Shown here in pieces: positions 1-8,529 of a stretch of DNA of 64,000 nt (the stretch's first letter is position 1; the number at the start of each line of letters is the position of its first letter). The notes under the pieces were generated by a model that saw only the letters and a program-made list of their open reading frames with translations, was not told where the DNA came from and searched no databases. Location of the stretch: assembly GCA_009711785.1 (NCBI GenBank), contig VENA01000009.1, positions 62,001 to 126,000 of the forward strand, in the 5' to 3' direction. Position numbers and translations under genes: made by a program. This DNA is from Bacillota bacterium (GTDB lineage Bacteria; Bacillota; Clostridia; Tissierellales; MES13).

Positions 1-687
1 ATTGATAATGGTGATTTTGATATTTTAATAGATGCTGGTAATAATGAGGATGGGGATTTAGTTGTTAATTACTTAAAGAAGTTAAATACTGATGATATAG
101 ATTTATTAGTAGCTACCCATCAGCATGAGGATCATATAGGAGGTTTAGATGATGTAATTAATAACTTTAAAGTTAAAAAAGTTATTGATTCAGGAGAGGA
201 TTACACATCTAAAACCTATAAAGATTATATAAAGGCAGTTGAAGATGAAAAAAATGTAGAGTTCATTGAAGATAGTGATATGGATATAAATTTAGGTAAT
301 GCTTTATTTAAGGTTATAGAAACAGGGGATAATTATGATAATACAAATGATAATAGTGTTGTAACCATGCTTGATTATAAGGATATAGAAATACTTTTTA
401 CAGGGGATATGGAAAGTAGCATAGAAAATAAGAATCTAGATAAATTTAGTGATATTGATCTATTAAAGATAGCACATCACGGAAGTCACTCTTCATCATC
501 TAAAGAGTTTTTAGATATTATAAAACCTGAATATGCTATTATATCCTGTGGTGAAGATAATAGATATAATCATCCCCATAAAGAAACCCTTAATAAATTA
601 AATGATAGAGATGTTAAAGTGTTTAGAACAGATATATTAGGAAATATTATAGTAACTACTAATGGTGAGACTTTAAGTATTAAATAA
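1..687 (+). CDS. ComEC/Rec2-like metallo-beta-lactamase-fold hydrolase (5' end outside window)
   Basis: The open frame runs from base 1, so the N-terminus lies outside the window and 228 residues are visible. The metal-binding motif THQHEDH (residues 39-45 of the visible part) is followed by IGGLDD. The later motifs FTGDME, IAHHGSHSSS and ISCGEDNRYNHPHKE are the pattern of the hydrolase domain found in ComEC/Rec2 and in free-standing 'ComEC-like' exoenzymes. Members bind two metal ions and probably cleave a phosphodiester, most likely outside the membrane. No membrane segments are visible here, so this may be a secreted stand-alone enzyme rather than the full DNA-uptake channel. The gene stops 29 bp before the merR promoter. 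Confidence 0.8.
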   Translation: MDNGDFDILIDAGNNEDGDLVVNYLKKLNTDDIDLLVATHQHEDHIGGLDDVINNFKVKKVIDSGEDYTSKTYKDYIKAVEDEKNVEFIEDSDMDINLGNALFKVIETGDNYDNTNDNSVVTMLDYKDIEILFTGDMESSIENKNLDKFSDIDLLKIAHHGSHSSSSKEFLDIIKPEYAIISCGEDNRYNHPHKETLNKLNDRDVKVFRTDILGNIIVTTNGETLSIK

Positions 688-716
688 TAAAAAATATAAT
701 TTTTTTAAATATTTCA

Positions 717-747
717 TTGACTCTCCTGTTAGGGGAGATAGTAAGAT
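717..747 (+). promoter_or_regulatory. MerR-type promoter with 19-bp spacer and operator dyad
   Basis: A -35 box TTGACT (717-722) and a -10 box TAAGAT (742-747) are separated by 19 bp rather than 17. The spacer carries the dyad TCTCC (722-726) / GGAGA (734-738). This over-long spacer is the hallmark of promoters that MerR-family activators remodel. It lies directly before a MerR gene, so autoregulation is inferred. Confidence 0.8.
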
Positions 748-785
748 ATAAGTATAGATTAAATACGCGCGTAGGAGAGTTTAAT

Positions 786-1607
786 ATGTATAAGATTGGA
801 AATTTCTCAAAGATGAATAAAATAACAGTAAAGACCCTTAGACACTATGATAAGATAGGGCTATTTAAACCTATATTTGTAGATGAAAAAACTGGTTATA
901 GATACTATTCATCAAGTCAATTACCAAGACTACATAAAATATTAGCCTTAAAAAGTATAGGTTTTTCACTAGATGAAATTAAAAAAGCTATGAAAGAAAT
1001 AACTACTGAAAATATGGTTACTTATCTAGAGGATAAAAGGGTAGAGATTCTTAAGAAAATTCAAAATGAAAGTTTAAAACTTTCACAGGTTAATACTTAT
1101 CTTACAAAAATAAAACAGGAGGGTTTCAATATGGAATATAATATAGTTTTAAAGGAACTGCCAGAGGTAATCGTAGCTTCAATGAGGACTACTATACCAA
1201 ACTATGATGCCTTTTATAAAATATATCCTGAAATGGGTAAATACATGGAAAAAGAAAAAGTAGAATGTAGAGTCCCTGAGTATTGCTTTACAATATATCA
1301 TGATGGGGAATATAAGGAAAGGGATATAGATGTTGAAATATGTGAAGCAGTTACTGACTTTGGAAATGATTCAGAAAAAGTTAAATTTAAAAAGATTAAA
1401 GGTGTAAAGACTGCAGCATGTGTTCTTCATAAGGGTCCTTATAGTAATCTAGGCTTAGCCTATGGAGCAGTAATGGAGTGGATTGAGAATAATGGATATG
1501 AAATAATTAACTCACCAAGGGAGTCTTATATAGATGGAGTATGGAATAAAGATGATAAAAATGAGTGGTTAACAGAAGTACAAATACCAATAAAATTAAA
1601 GAAATAA
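786..1607 (+). CDS. MerR-family regulator with GyrI-like effector domain (BltR/BmrR type)
   Basis: A 273-residue transcription factor. Residues 1-70 form the MerR winged helix (YKIGNFSKMNKITVKTLRHYD, then GLFKP and TGYRYY), followed by a helical linker. Residues from about 115 form a GyrI/AraC-effector-like ligand domain ending in LTEVQIPIK, which in BmrR relatives binds hydrophobic cations or drugs. I chose the ATG at 786 because GTAGGAGAG lies just before it; the in-frame TTG at 717 lies inside the promoter. The 19-bp-spacer promoter upstream suggests that it activates its own gene. No efflux pump follows, so the ligand and wider regulon are unknown. Confidence 0.88.
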   Translation: MYKIGNFSKMNKITVKTLRHYDKIGLFKPIFVDEKTGYRYYSSSQLPRLHKILALKSIGFSLDEIKKAMKEITTENMVTYLEDKRVEILKKIQNESLKLSQVNTYLTKIKQEGFNMEYNIVLKELPEVIVASMRTTIPNYDAFYKIYPEMGKYMEKEKVECRVPEYCFTIYHDGEYKERDIDVEICEAVTDFGNDSEKVKFKKIKGVKTAACVLHKGPYSNLGLAYGAVMEWIENNGYEIINSPRESYIDGVWNKDDKNEWLTEVQIPIKLKK

Positions 1608-1610
1608 AAT

Positions 1611-1634
1611 TAAGGCCATCAATTGATGGCCTTA
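1611..1634 (+). terminator. Perfect 12-bp-arm palindrome after merR
   Basis: TAAGGCCATCAA is directly followed by its reverse complement, 4 bp after the MerR stop. The T tract is weak (AAAATTT), so it may act as a terminator in either direction. Confidence 0.6.
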
Positions 1635-1781
1635 AAATTTATAAAAAAGCCAGCAACACCAGGTTATGAAGATAAAAAGACAGTTATTATTCAGACGTTA
1701 ATATTATGAATAAGAGAATAAAGGATTTTCATAAATTATTAAAGACTGAATATGAAACTTCTGATCCTAATTTAACTATTT

Positions 1782-2168
1782 TCAACCTAAATCAAAGGGT
1801 TTAAAATTAAAATCTTTCTTTTTTCTTTTCTTTACTTTCCTTTGATTTGATAAATTTATAAATAAACTTTCATATAACGTAGTTTTAATAGCTAATAAAT
1901 CCATCTTTTTATAAAGACTTGAAAGCATAATTAAACCTTCAATTTTAGCTAATATTTCAATAGCCGTTGTATGATGGTCTAATGAAGGGTTAAAATCGCC
2001 TAAAGCTTGTCCTGTTTTTAAAATATTTTCAATTACTTCAATTAAATAATCATAATAATCATTGATAGTTTTTGAAATGTGGTCAAATCTATTTGCTGAC
2101 ATTTGAAAAATTGTCTCAATATTTATAGCTTTATTAAATTTATTACCAATGAGTACAGAAAGATCATT
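1782..2168 (-). pseudogene. N-terminally truncated TetR-family regulator remnant
   Basis: Read on the - strand, an open frame from about 2168 to 1782 encodes a helical segment including TGQALGDFNPSLDHHTTAIEI and ILAKIEGLIMLSSLYKK. This resembles the ligand-binding half of TetR/AcrR regulators, where glycine and short helices precede 'IEG'. The helix-turn-helix half is absent: upstream on this strand there is an in-frame stop and no HTH-like sequence. The first Met is at 2102, which would give 106 residues. I see no good ribosome binding site there. It is best read as a decayed gene. The similarity is by eye and could be wrong. Confidence 0.4.
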
Positions 2169-2362
2169 ATAGCCTTAAGTTAAAAAAACTTTGAGTTATT
2201 TGTGTATTATATATTCATTATTATTATAAAAAAATACTCTTATAAGAGTGATTAAAATAAATGTAAATAAATGTTATAATAATTATAAAGTATCTATTAT
2301 CAAATCAGTTTAGATAGAAGTTATATTAAAGAGTAAATATAAATAAAAAGAAAGGGGTTAAC

Positions 2363-2656
2363 ATGAATAAAAAGAAAGACCGGGAAATGACAGATACTGA
2401 ATATTGGGGATATAAAAAGTATCATAAAGATGTGAAATATGTACTTGAGAGGGAAAAATTGAAAGCAAATGATACTAAGAAAAGGGGACTTAAGAAAAGA
2501 AATAAATTAAAGCAAAAGATAGAAAAGGAAATACAAAAGGGTAATTATGAAAATATTGATGACATTTTAGATAAGGAAAAGAATGTTAAAAGGAAAATGA
2601 ATAATGCAAAAAGTCGTATTAAAAGAAAAAAGCTTCTTGAGAAATATGAAAAATAA
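2363..2656 (+). CDS. Small lysine-rich hypothetical protein
   Basis: A 97-residue very basic protein with runs of KK, RKK and KRGLKKRNK, predicted to be almost entirely charged and helical. There is no membrane segment, signal peptide or recognised domain. The ribosome binding site AAAGGGG lies 7-8 bp before ATG, so it is probably translated. The composition suggests nucleic-acid binding, but that is only inference. A TATAAT at about 2275 may be its -10 box. Confidence 0.6.
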   Translation: MNKKKDREMTDTEYWGYKKYHKDVKYVLEREKLKANDTKKRGLKKRNKLKQKIEKEIQKGNYENIDDILDKEKNVKRKMNNAKSRIKRKKLLEKYEK

Positions 2657-2691
2657 TATTTAAATTAAATAGTTAAAATGGGGAAGGGAAG

Positions 2692-3006
2692 ATGAAAAGA
2701 ATATTTAAATCATTTACATTTTATTTTTTACTATTAAGTCTATTAACTATTTATATAAACTTAATAGGTAGGGACTCAAAAAACATATTACTTATCTATT
2801 TTAATCCTCTTTTAAATGAGTTAGCACATATTGATTCTTTAAGGGATTTTTTAAACTCAGGACCATCTATTAATAGTAATAGTTTTTCTATGGGTACTAC
2901 ACTTTATTGGTATATTGGAAATTTCATTACATGTATTTTTTATGGATTATTTTTAGATGGAATAAAGTTAGGTGTAAAAAAGTTAAGTGAAAAGGGAGAG
3001 ATATGA
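2692..3006 (+). CDS. Small two-helix membrane protein of unknown function
   Basis: A 104-residue protein. Residues 7-25 (FTFYFLLLSLLTIYINLIG) and about 72-90 (YWYIGNFITCIFYGLFLDG) are hydrophobic and probably span the membrane, with an extracellular loop between them. GGGAAGGGAAG precedes the ATG. It lies 35 bp after the lysine-rich gene and may share its transcript. No family was recognised. Confidence 0.6.
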   Translation: MKRIFKSFTFYFLLLSLLTIYINLIGRDSKNILLIYFNPLLNELAHIDSLRDFLNSGPSINSNSFSMGTTLYWYIGNFITCIFYGLFLDGIKLGVKKLSEKGEI

Positions 3007-3060
3007 TATATTAAAAAGCAATAATACTTTAAATAAACTAAAGAATAAAGGAGAATAGCT

Positions 3061-3519
3061 ATGGTTAAATCATTAAAATCCTATTTAGATACTATCTTTT
3101 TAAAACGGAAATTTAAAAAGATTTTAATTAAAGATTTAGATATTACAGTTTGGAAAAATAATAAAAATGTTGTAGTCGCATTAATAGATTTATCGGATAG
3201 TAACATAGAAAATATAGGTAAATATGCTCAACAGATCAAAATAGATATAGGAAAAGAAATGGGTTATAAACCCTTAACTAATACTTTAAGAATGCAACTT
3301 ATATTTATAGGTGATAACTTAAAAGAATCAAAGGATATAAAAAATTATGTGGATAAAATTAATAATCAAAAGGTAGTATTACAAAGTATTCATATAGTTG
3401 ATAAAACTAATAAATTAAGTAAGTCAGTAAAAACTTGGGGACAATTTTTTACAGGAAAATATCAAGATATGATAGAAGTGGTTATAGATCTATATCTAGA
3501 AAATCTAAAAGATAAATAG
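3061..3519 (+). CDS. Hypothetical protein, possibly nuclease-like alpha/beta fold
   Basis: A 152-residue soluble protein with alternating hydrophobic strands (ITVWKNNKNVVVALIDL, MQLIFIGDN, KVVLQSIHIVD) and amphipathic helices. It has no signal peptide, membrane helix or recognised motif. A good ribosome binding site (AAAGGAGAA) precedes the ATG. It ends 16 bp before the acetyltransferase gene, so the two are probably co-transcribed. The function cannot be given from sequence. Confidence 0.55.
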   Translation: MVKSLKSYLDTIFLKRKFKKILIKDLDITVWKNNKNVVVALIDLSDSNIENIGKYAQQIKIDIGKEMGYKPLTNTLRMQLIFIGDNLKESKDIKNYVDKINNQKVVLQSIHIVDKTNKLSKSVKTWGQFFTGKYQDMIEVVIDLYLENLKDK

Positions 3520-3535
3520 TTATAGGGGGATACGA

Positions 3536-4027
3536 TTGAGTATAAGATTAGCAGAATTTAAAGATTTAAAAGAAATGGTAAAAATATACAATCAAGCTAT
3601 TAAAACACATATATGTACTGCTGATATGGACACTTTTACAGTTGAAGAAAGAATTCCTTGGTTTAAAGAACATCAATCTAATAAGTATCCATTGTATGTA
3701 TATGAAGTTAATAATAAAGTGGTAGGATATGTTTATATTTCTGGTTATCGACCAGGAAGAAAAGCATTAAGATATACAGCTGAAATTAGTTACTATATTC
3801 ATAAAGATTATCAAAGACAGGGAATAGGAACTAAAATGATGGAATTTATAATTGAAAAAAGTAAAGAGTTAGACTATAAGAGTTTATTAGCAATACTATT
3901 AGAAATAAATACTCCAAGTATAAAATTACTTGAAAAGTTTGGTTTTAAAAGATGGGGATCTATGCCTGATATTTTAGATTTTAACGGAGAAACATGTTCA
4001 CATTTATATTATGGATTGAAGATATAA
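3536..4027 (+). CDS. GNAT N-acetyltransferase, phosphinothricin-acetyltransferase type
   Basis: A 163-residue GNAT enzyme that would transfer acetyl from acetyl-CoA to an amine. It contains the acetyl-CoA loop DYQRQGIGTKMM, the strand YTAEISYYIHKD and the C-terminal NTPSIKLLEKFGFKRWGSMPD. This pattern is typical of the PAT/MnaT subgroup, which acetylates phosphinothricin, methionine sulfone and similar amino acids. The start is TTG, chosen because AGGGGGA lies 6 bp upstream and there is no nearby ATG. The true substrate is unknown. A terminator follows. Confidence 0.85.
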   Translation: MSIRLAEFKDLKEMVKIYNQAIKTHICTADMDTFTVEERIPWFKEHQSNKYPLYVYEVNNKVVGYVYISGYRPGRKALRYTAEISYYIHKDYQRQGIGTKMMEFIIEKSKELDYKSLLAILLEINTPSIKLLEKFGFKRWGSMPDILDFNGETCSHLYYGLKI

Positions 4028-4048
4028 TAGTTTAATATTTATATTAGA

Positions 4049-4070
4049 GGGCTTACTTAAATGTAGGCCC
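4049..4070 (+). terminator. Terminator hairpin after acetyltransferase
   Basis: GGGCTTAC (4049-4056) pairs with GTAGGCCC (4063-4070) around a 6-nt loop, with one G-T wobble or mismatch, followed by TTATTTGT. Confidence 0.65.
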
Positions 4071-4199
4071 TTATTTGTATGTTTTATTTAATATAAAACT
4101 ATATAATTTTTTTTATTATTGGAATTGAGTAAATAAATTCTAATTAGATTTAATATAATATAAAAAGCTTTTGTAAATTAATAGTATAGGGGGCATAGG

Positions 4200-4793
4200 A
4201 TGGATAGAACCTTTTTATTTTCTAATTTTTTTATTAAACTATTAAATGAAATTAAAAATACTTTATTAATGGAAAGAAAACAAATAAAAACTACATTTAA
4301 AGACGAGATAATTAGAGAAATTTCAATTACTAAAAGCAAAAAACAAAAGAAGAATAAACGAAAAAAACATTTTGTAAAATCTAAAAATAAGCCAAAAAGC
4401 ATAGTAGAAGCTATAAAATTATTTCCTGACTATAAAAATAAAAATACTAGAAAGATTAATATTATTGAGATAAAAAGTTTTTTAAAAAAGAAAATGAAGC
4501 GAAACTTTTCTAATAAAGTAATTGTAAGGGAGCTTTTGGATATAGCCGAATTTAATGAAGATTATACAAAACTTACTTTTAGATATGATGATTCTATATC
4601 TAAATTAAATTATATTAATAAACTAAAAAGTAAGGTATTGAAAGGAGAAAGATTAGATGGATTTGATGAAGAGTACTTAAAAGAGTATAATGCAGATAAT
4701 TCAGGGATCTATTGTTGGCCATGTAGACACAAAAGTAGATGTTTTACTGAAAATAAAAGAGCTTGTAAGAACTTTTCAAGACTAGAGATGTAA
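4200..4793 (+). CDS. Basic protein with C-terminal cysteine cluster, function unknown
   Basis: A 197-residue protein. The middle is strongly basic (KSKKQKKNKRKKHF). The C-terminus holds four cysteines spaced CWPC-x5-C-x6-C (within CWPCRHKSRCFTENKRACKNF), a possible zinc or iron-sulfur knuckle. ATAGGGGGCAT precedes the ATG. It is followed by a strong terminator that separates it from the defence genes. No family was recognised. Basic patches with a metal knuckle suggest nucleic-acid binding, but that is inference. Confidence 0.6.
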   Translation: MDRTFLFSNFFIKLLNEIKNTLLMERKQIKTTFKDEIIREISITKSKKQKKNKRKKHFVKSKNKPKSIVEAIKLFPDYKNKNTRKINIIEIKSFLKKKMKRNFSNKVIVRELLDIAEFNEDYTKLTFRYDDSISKLNYINKLKSKVLKGERLDGFDEEYLKEYNADNSGIYCWPCRHKSRCFTENKRACKNFSRLEM

Positions 4794-4807
4794 GGATAAA
4801 AAATAGT

Positions 4808-4843
4808 AATAGATACCTAAGTTAAATGGGTATCTATTTTTTT
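4808..4843 (+). terminator. Strong intrinsic terminator before the defence island
   Basis: AATAGATACC (4808-4817) pairs perfectly with GGTATCTATT (4829-4838) and is followed by a run of T. Confidence 0.85.
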
Positions 4844-4945
4844 ACGACAAAATAAAACATTATTCGTCAAAGGGTATTTAACTAATTATAATGAAGTATT
4901 TAATGAGAGCATAAAATGTCAAAAAATATCACAGGAGGTGAAGTG

Positions 4946-5950
4946 ATGGACATTGAAGTTTCAAAATCTTTATTAGTGGAATGGCTAAAAGAAATTAAAC
5001 AATGCAATTTAATAAATAAAGACTTTAAAGTTTCAACTGAAATGAGTTCTTATTATGATAGTATTGCAGAGATCATTTATTCAAAAATTGTTAATGAATT
5101 TGAAGAGCTAGGAGTAACTCATTTAAAAGACTACAATTATAATAAATTAATTGAGAAGAAAGAAACAGATATTGTAGGAATGGAAATATCTGTTGATAAG
5201 GTTGAAAATAAGTATTTTTTAGATTGTCATTTTAATAATGAAAAGGAAGTAACAGCTACAAAGGTTCTAGAAAGTATGCTTAGTTCTGTACTAATAATAT
5301 ATAGTAAATTCGGAAGTCATAAAGGAAATATAATATTTGCTACACCGAATTTAAAAGAAGTTGATAAAGTAATTAAAGGGATTAATATAATTAAAAATAT
5401 AGTTAATGATTACCTTCCTAATAACGGATTTAAACTTAAAATATTTGCTAATGAAAAGTTTGATAAATTAATTTTACAAAAGGTAATTGAAAAAAATAAA
5501 GAACTATCAGATATAGAAATAGCTTTAGAAAGCTCTAGGTTAGTAACTGTATATAAAAATAATAAACAAGATACTATAATAAAAACCAATGATAACAATA
5601 CTAGAAAAAGAAGATCGAGTATTTCAGATGAAATAATAGAAAAAGAACATAAAGTAGCATATTATTTAAGTAGATTTGAACATGATCTTCTTTTTCCTCA
5701 ATATAATCAAAGTCAAGCATTCGATAAAATAAGTAACATTCTTGGAATAAAAGTTAATACATTAAAAAATAAAAGAGATTTATTTGATCCATTCTGTAAC
5801 AAGATAAAACCAAGAGGAAGAAAAAGAAGAGGTTGGTGGCAAAAAGATAGATTGTCTGATGATATGCAAAGAATATTTAATAGATATCTACATAAGGATG
5901 AAGTAGAAATAAGAGAAGAAATAAAAGAGATTTTAAATTTGAAGGAATAG
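4946..5950 (+). CDS. Defence-associated protein: nuclease-like N-terminal domain plus C-terminal 'RD-FDP-RRGW' domain
   Basis: A 334-residue soluble protein. I chose ATG 4946 because AGGAGGTG lies 5 bp upstream; an ATG at 4916 lacks such a site. The middle (YFLDCHFNN, then TATKVLESMLSSVLIIY, IIFATPN and IFANEKFDKLIL) resembles an uncharacterised family that I remember by the motifs 'DVAFHENGLNYG...IIFASPK...NEDF'. The C-terminus (YYLSRFEHD, YNQSQAFDKISNILGIKVNT, LKNKRDLFDPF, RGRKRRGWWQ) matches a module common at the end of restriction and McrA-like proteins. In the family the first half may be a nuclease-like fold; here the key HE is replaced. It is 80 bp upstream of the SspE-like gene, so it is probably part of the same defence operon. 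Its role is unknown. Confidence 0.65.
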   Translation: MDIEVSKSLLVEWLKEIKQCNLINKDFKVSTEMSSYYDSIAEIIYSKIVNEFEELGVTHLKDYNYNKLIEKKETDIVGMEISVDKVENKYFLDCHFNNEKEVTATKVLESMLSSVLIIYSKFGSHKGNIIFATPNLKEVDKVIKGINIIKNIVNDYLPNNGFKLKIFANEKFDKLILQKVIEKNKELSDIEIALESSRLVTVYKNNKQDTIIKTNDNNTRKRRSSISDEIIEKEHKVAYYLSRFEHDLLFPQYNQSQAFDKISNILGIKVNTLKNKRDLFDPFCNKIKPRGRKRRGWWQKDRLSDDMQRIFNRYLHKDEVEIREEIKEILNLKE

Positions 5951-6030
5951 GTTATTATATTAATTAAAAAATATGAATTAGTATTATACTCGTTAATGTA
6001 TAAATTAAATATTTTAAAGGGGGCAATATT

Positions 6031-8328
6031 TTGGATTTAAGAGGTGCAAAAATAAGAAATATTTATCATTTATGTTCTGAAATGAGTAACGAAGATAAGA
6101 GTCCTTTAATGGTGAATATTCCACATTATCAAAGACCATATAAATGGGATGAAGATAGAATAAAGTTACTAATAAGTGATTTTTTTGAACATTATAATTC
6201 AAATTCAAAGAAAAATAGTACAACTGAAGACAAAAAATATTTTGCGGGTTCTATTGTAACTGTTAGAAAGAATGAAAATAGTGATTATTTAGATCTTATA
6301 GATGGACAACAAAGAATCACTACAGTTTATTTAGTTAATTATTTAAAGTTTTTATTGCTTAGAGCCTATTTAAAACAAGTAATTGGCGCTATGCGATTAA
6401 CTAAAATTAATAAAAATCTTGATTTGATGTTGAATTGTTATAATGATCTTATTCAAAAAAATGGTATTAATACTACAAAAATTGAAAATAAAATTTATCA
6501 TTTTGAAAATGAAATTGAGCGTTTTGATAACCAACAAGAAAAAGAAGATTTAGTAGAAGAAATGCTTGAATATTTTATGAAAAAGTTTAAATTACCAAGA
6601 ATATATATAAATAGCGACGAAGAATATTACATAGAGTATAAGGAAGGTCTATGTGAATTAATAGGAAAAGAGGATATAAATTTAAAATATAGTAGAGATT
6701 CACTTAATAATAAATTAAAAAATGCTTTATATAGAATTAATATTAAATTAACCACAGAAGAGGGGCCAAACTTTGAAGTAATTAACAGGAAAGAAATTGA
6801 TAATGATTTAATAAATACTTATGTAAATGCATTAAATTATATATATAATACTTTTGAAGAATATACAGATAATAATTCTAAAAATCCTTTAGATAAGACT
6901 AAGGAGATGATAGATAAAATAGATTTATTTCTTCAAAATTTAAATTTTTGTGTAATTGAAACAGGGAATACTAATGATGCTTATACATTATTTGAGGTAC
7001 TTAATGATAGAGCTTTAGAAGTAGATGACTTAGATCTTATCAAAAATTTATTTTATAAAGAGTATTGTTTAAAATCTAAGGAAGACGAGGAAATAAAAGA
7101 TGATAATATAGAAAAACTTGAAGATTTATGGGGAGATAAAATTTTCACAGATAATACAGGAGTAAAAAAGCAAAAAACTATTTCATTTTTAGGTACAGTA
7201 TTTTTAACGGGAAGTAATTCTATAAAATTTAATGATAAGGAAGAATATCGTAAAAAGTTAAAAGAAGAATACTTAGATAATCAGACTGATTATAATTACG
7301 AAAAAATATATTATAATTTTAAAGTTTTTCAGGCTGTAAAAGAAATTATTAATAATTATGGAATACCGTATCAAAAGAGGGAAATAAGTTCTTTAGAAGC
7401 AGAAAACAATCCTAGAGTCTCCATAACATACAGAACTTTACATCTCCTTAACTCAGTAAAACAATATGGAGTTATGCCTGCTCTAGTAAATATAATATTA
7501 AAAAAGTTTATGAAATTGAATAATGGGATGCTAGATATATGTCAATTTAGAGATTTTATTATACAGTTAAAACAGGATGAAGAACATCAAGATGATAGAT
7601 TTAAAGAAATTCATGAATGTGCACATAATCTTTGGAAATTAGTTATGCTTTCTGATAGTTATAAAAAGCCAAGAGATTTTGCTAAAGATATAATATGTAG
7701 TATTAATGATAAAGATTTCAATAACCACATTATTAAACTTAATCAAGAATTGTTTGATGAAGCTAAAAAAGAGTTTTCAGAGTGGACAAGTAGGTGGTAT
7801 AAAAACACGAAAGATGATTTAAGAATAAAGTTATTATTTCTTAAATTGATATGTGGAAAAAAACAAAATGGTAAGATAGTTTATTACAATTATCATAAGG
7901 GGGTTTTTAAAAATGTTAGAAATCTACAACTTGATCACTTTGAACCAAAAAACATACAAAAAAGCCATCCTGAAAAGTATTTTACCCCAGTAACAGGAAA
8001 TAGAGATTTATATGTAGATAAACTCGGAAATTTTATGCTTCTAGAAAAAGAAAAAAATGCAAGCTTAAGCAATAAACCTGCTGAAAAATCATTTCAGTAT
8101 TATGGAAAAATGGGAGTCGACTCAGACCATTGGTTAGTAAAAGAAATGAAAGAATTATTAAATAACCACAGTGAAAAGAAAGGTGACATTAAAATTCCTA
8201 CTGAAGAATTTTTTAATGAAAGAAAAAATAGGTTGCAGGATTACTTTTTCACAATAATTAACAAAAAACTTCGAGAAGATGAAGTAATTATACAAGAAGT
8301 AGATGGTCAATTAAGTTCAGCATATTAA
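6031..8328 (+). CDS. sspE: SspE-like phosphorothioate-sensing effector (DUF262 + DUF1524)
   Basis: A 765-residue protein with a DUF262 domain at the N-terminus: IPHYQRPYKW at residues 30-39 and the NTPase-like DGQQRITT at 91-98. A DUF1524 HNH-type nuclease lies at the C-terminus: LQLDHFEP at 632-639, then LGNFMLLEKEKNASLSNKP at 665-683. This is the architecture of SspE, which senses phosphorothioate DNA through the N-domain, hydrolyses nucleotide and nicks invading DNA. The related GmrSD type IV enzymes share it, so the neighbours decide: SspD/B/C/A-like genes follow. Start is TTG with AAAGGGGGCAA upstream. The usual 'HI(L)P' of DUF1524 is DHFEP here, but the His is kept. A terminator separates it from sspD. 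Confidence 0.82.
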   Translation: MDLRGAKIRNIYHLCSEMSNEDKSPLMVNIPHYQRPYKWDEDRIKLLISDFFEHYNSNSKKNSTTEDKKYFAGSIVTVRKNENSDYLDLIDGQQRITTVYLVNYLKFLLLRAYLKQVIGAMRLTKINKNLDLMLNCYNDLIQKNGINTTKIENKIYHFENEIERFDNQQEKEDLVEEMLEYFMKKFKLPRIYINSDEEYYIEYKEGLCELIGKEDINLKYSRDSLNNKLKNALYRINIKLTTEEGPNFEVINRKEIDNDLINTYVNALNYIYNTFEEYTDNNSKNPLDKTKEMIDKIDLFLQNLNFCVIETGNTNDAYTLFEVLNDRALEVDDLDLIKNLFYKEYCLKSKEDEEIKDDNIEKLEDLWGDKIFTDNTGVKKQKTISFLGTVFLTGSNSIKFNDKEEYRKKLKEEYLDNQTDYNYEKIYYNFKVFQAVKEIINNYGIPYQKREISSLEAENNPRVSITYRTLHLLNSVKQYGVMPALVNIILKKFMKLNNGMLDICQFRDFIIQLKQDEEHQDDRFKEIHECAHNLWKLVMLSDSYKKPRDFAKDIICSINDKDFNNHIIKLNQELFDEAKKEFSEWTSRWYKNTKDDLRIKLLFLKLICGKKQNGKIVYYNYHKGVFKNVRNLQLDHFEPKNIQKSHPEKYFTPVTGNRDLYVDKLGNFMLLEKEKNASLSNKPAEKSFQYYGKMGVDSDHWLVKEMKELLNNHSEKKGDIKIPTEEFFNERKNRLQDYFFTIINKKLREDEVIIQEVDGQLSSAY

Positions 8329-8358
8329 TAATATTATAGGTATTGATTAAATAAAAGT

Positions 8359-8392
8359 AGGACTGTGAATGTATTTATTTACAGTCCTATTT
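8359..8392 (+). terminator. Terminator between sspE-like and sspD-like genes
   Basis: AGGACTGTGAAT (8359-8370) pairs with ATTTACAGTCCT (8377-8388), with one G-U wobble, followed by ATTTATT. It shows that the effector and the modification operon have separate transcripts. Confidence 0.75.
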
Positions 8393-8443
8393 ATTACCTA
8401 GATAATTAATAATGAATAGAATAAGTATTTTAATATTACACAC

Positions 8444-8457
8444 AGAACAAAAGTTCG
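8444..8457 (+). promoter_or_regulatory. Candidate LexA (SOS) box upstream of the modification operon
   Basis: AGAACAAAAGTTCG contains GAAC-N4-GTTC, the core of the Gram-positive LexA/DinR box (CGAACRNRYGTTYC). It lies about 10 bp before the putative -35 of the sspD promoter. One such site can arise by chance in 64 kb, but its position is suggestive. Confidence 0.45.
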
Positions 8458-8465
8458 CTTTGATA

Positions 8466-8494
8466 TTTAACATATTATAAACCTATGTTATAAT
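8466..8494 (+). promoter_or_regulatory. Probable sigma-A promoter of the sspDBC operon
   Basis: A perfect -10 TATAAT (8489-8494) lies 17 bp after a weak -35 TTTAAC (8466-8471). The inverted pair AACAT/ATGTT overlaps the spacer and could bind a regulator. Confidence 0.55.
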
Positions 8495-8529
8495 GAATTA
8501 GTAAAGAATACATATTTGGGGGACCTATT

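Noticed and set aside
1706-1804. A 32-codon + strand ORF between the MerR terminator and the TetR remnant
   Set aside because: No ribosome binding site, overlaps the remnant, and no recognisable domain; treated as debris.
4178-4402. Hydrophobic - strand frame opposite the basic gene at 4200
   Set aside because: It mirrors the lysine-rich codons (AAA read as TTT) and has no ribosome binding site.
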